DNA from: Caldifarciminota bacterium
GTDB taxonomy: Bacteria > Hydrothermota > Hydrothermia > S141-80
Reading direction: 5' to 3'
NCBI GenBank assembly: GCA_027053375.1
Contig: JALUJC010000308.1
Span: 1 to 7,304 of the forward strand
Length of the DNA: 7,304 bases
Part shown: positions 6,290 to 7,304 of the stretch, in pieces
How positions within the stretch are numbered: the first letter of the stretch is position 1
Layout: every line of letters begins with the position of its first letter
Translations under genes and position numbers: made by a program
Notes under the pieces: model-generated
Databases searched by the model: none
Told to the model about the DNA's origin: nothing
What the model saw: the letters and a program-made list of their open reading frames with translations, nothing else

Positions 6290-6645
6290 CCTCGCATCCC
6301 GTCCTGTCCCGCATCCTTGAGATCCTGGACGAGCACCACGCGGAAGAAGTGGTGGTGATGGCCGTGGGAGAGGTGGGGGTGGCCTTTACCGACTGGTTTG
6401 TGGTGGCCAGCGCCTTCACCAGAGATCACCTGGATGCCCTTCGGGATGCGCTGGCCGATGAGATGCCGCCCACCCACCGGGAAGGGCATCGTGGTCAGGA
6501 CTGGTATCTCCTGGATTATGTGGACGTGGTGGTGCATCTGATGCTTCCGGAAGCCCGATCCTTTTATCGCCTGGAAGATCTGTGGGGGGATGCCCCCCGA
6601 TGGACCCTTCATCCCAGAGAAGAAGAACCCCGAATGACGCCCTAA
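6268..6645 (+). CDS. rsfS: Ribosomal silencing factor RsfS (Iojap/DUF143 family)
   Basis: The 125-residue product has the RsfS landmarks in order: EEVVVMAV (26-33), TDWFVVASAF (41-50), a conserved Glu-Gly region at HREGHRGQDWYLLDY (70-84), VDVVVHLMLPE (85-95), and FYRLEDLWGDAP (99-110). RsfS binds ribosomal protein uL14 on the 50S subunit and blocks joining with 30S. It thereby slows translation in stationary phase or starvation. The length is usual for the family, with a short charged tail. The ATG at 6268 lies inside the preceding small gene and has no clear Shine-Dalgarno, so translation probably depends on ribosomes reading that gene. In many bacteria rsfS sits next to nadD. Here its neighbours are the small acidic gene and a TPR lipoprotein. 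Confidence 0.92.
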   Translation: MGLPERITSHPVLSRILEILDEHHAEEVVVMAVGEVGVAFTDWFVVASAFTRDHLDALRDALADEMPPTHREGHRGQDWYLLDYVDVVVHLMLPEARSFYRLEDLWGDAPRWTLHPREEEPRMTP

Positions 6646-6647
6646 CC

Positions 6648-6655
6648 AAAGGAGG
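6648..6655 (+). promoter_or_regulatory. Strong ribosome binding site of the TPR lipoprotein gene
   Basis: AAAGGAGG lies seven bases before the ATG at 6663 and three bases after the rsfS stop codon. The strength and spacing fix the start of the lipoprotein gene. The tight spacing to rsfS suggests a shared transcript. Confidence 0.85.
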
Positions 6656-6662
6656 TTGTTCC

Positions 6663-7304
6663 ATGCGAAGATTGCTCTGGATTCCCGTGGTGATGTTGGG
6701 TGTCCTTGCCTGTGCGGGAAATCCCCATGAAACCAGCATCAAACTCTATTTTCAGCAAAACAATCCTGAAAAAGCCATTCAGGAAGGCAGGGCCTGGGTG
6801 GAGGAGGAACCGCAGAATCCCCAGGCTGTGTACTGGCTGGGCAAGGCGTATGTGTTCAAAGCGACCCAGGGGGGGAGCAATCAGGAAAAGCTGGATGCCT
6901 ACTATGAAGCGGCAAGGCTTTTTATGAAAGCCTATGAGATGGATCAGGCGGGCACCCTGCGGAGTCAGATGGGGCAGAACGAAGCCATTGTGGCCATGAA
7001 CGCCTCCCTGAAGGCGGTGCAGGACGAGAACTACGACGAGGCGCTTTCATTCCTTCAGTTTGCGGCTCGACTGACGCCGAAAGATCCCAAGCTTTATCTG
7101 AACATGGCCAGCATCTACCAGCGGAAACAGCTTCCGGACAGCAGCATGGTGATGCTGAAGAAGGCTGTGGAAGTGGCACCCAACGACGCCAATGTGCATT
7201 ATTTCCTTGCCCAGTCCTATCTCCAGGGAGGAGATCTGGATGCCGCGCGTCAGGAATATGAGAAAACCCTGGAACTGGATCCCAAACACGCCAAGGCGCA
7301 CTTC
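6663..7304 (+). CDS. TPR-repeat lipoprotein (3' end beyond the window)
   Basis: The frame is open from the ATG to the window edge, giving 214 residues with no stop. The N-terminus is a lipoprotein signal: RRLLW, a hydrophobic stretch, and the lipobox VLAC with Cys17 as the predicted acylated residue. Residue 18 is Ala rather than Asp, so the E. coli-type Asp+2 inner-membrane retention signal is absent. Tetratricopeptide repeats follow. The clearest are about 109-141 (NYDEALSFLQFAARLTPKDP), 142-175 (LYLNMASIYQRK, then AVEVAPNDA) and 176-209 (HYFLAQSYLQGGDLDAARQEY, ending LELDPKHA). An earlier, more divergent pair lies at about 27-95. TPR lipoproteins usually serve as envelope scaffolds for assembly or secretion complexes. 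The partner cannot be told from this fragment. Confidence 0.88.
   Translation, partial: MRRLLWIPVVMLGVLACAGNPHETSIKLYFQQNNPEKAIQEGRAWVEEEPQNPQAVYWLGKAYVFKATQGGSNQEKLDAYYEAARLFMKAYEMDQAGTLRSQMGQNEAIVAMNASLKAVQDENYDEALSFLQFAARLTPKDPKLYLNMASIYQRKQLPDSSMVMLKKAVEVAPNDANVHYFLAQSYLQGGDLDAARQEYEKTLELDPKHAKAHF

Noticed and set aside
1..7304. Defence system, mobile element, toxin-antitoxin pair or RNA gene
   Set aside because: No transposase, integrase, nuclease, toxin-like pair, tRNA cloverleaf or rRNA segment was found. The small 60-residue gene next to rsfS was considered as an antitoxin but has no toxin partner.

Overview
The window is a gene-dense stretch of bacterial chromosome with moderately high GC content and every supported gene on the + strand. 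The organism looks like a Gram-negative-type (two-membrane) bacterium. Two genes encode a large exported Ig-repeat protein with a FlgD/type IX secretion-like C-terminal domain and a PorV/PorQ-like outer-membrane beta-barrel, and the last gene encodes a lipoprotein. This combination is typical of the FCB group and of uncultured lineages such as WOR-3/Hydrothermae. That placement is inferred from protein architecture alone and is not firm.

Layout. Positions 1-141 hold the last 46 codons of a CorC/HlyC-type protein. An intergenic leader of about 220 bases with AT-rich promoter-like elements follows. Positions 366-4091 encode a 1241-residue secreted protein with a signal peptide, a unique N-terminal domain, a long run of Ig-like domains and a C-terminal sorting-like domain. 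Its stop codon overlaps the ribosome binding site of the next gene (4103-5101), a 332-residue PorV/PorQ-type outer-membrane protein. Two GC-rich hairpins (5120-5200) close this two-gene unit.

The second half looks more like housekeeping. It holds an alpha/beta hydrolase resembling maspardin (5317-6075), a 60-residue acidic helical protein of unknown function (6107-6289), the ribosomal silencing factor RsfS (6268-6645, overlapping the small gene by 22 bases) and the start of a TPR lipoprotein (6663 to beyond the window edge).

The most interesting element is the Ig-repeat protein. Its six central Ig domains are three tandem copies of an alternating A-B pair of about 194 residues. The adjacent PorV-like gene suggests a dedicated export or anchoring partner. 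The secondary points are the maspardin-like hydrolase and the unknown small gene coupled to rsfS. Nothing here resembles a mobile element, CRISPR array, defence island, tRNA or rRNA.
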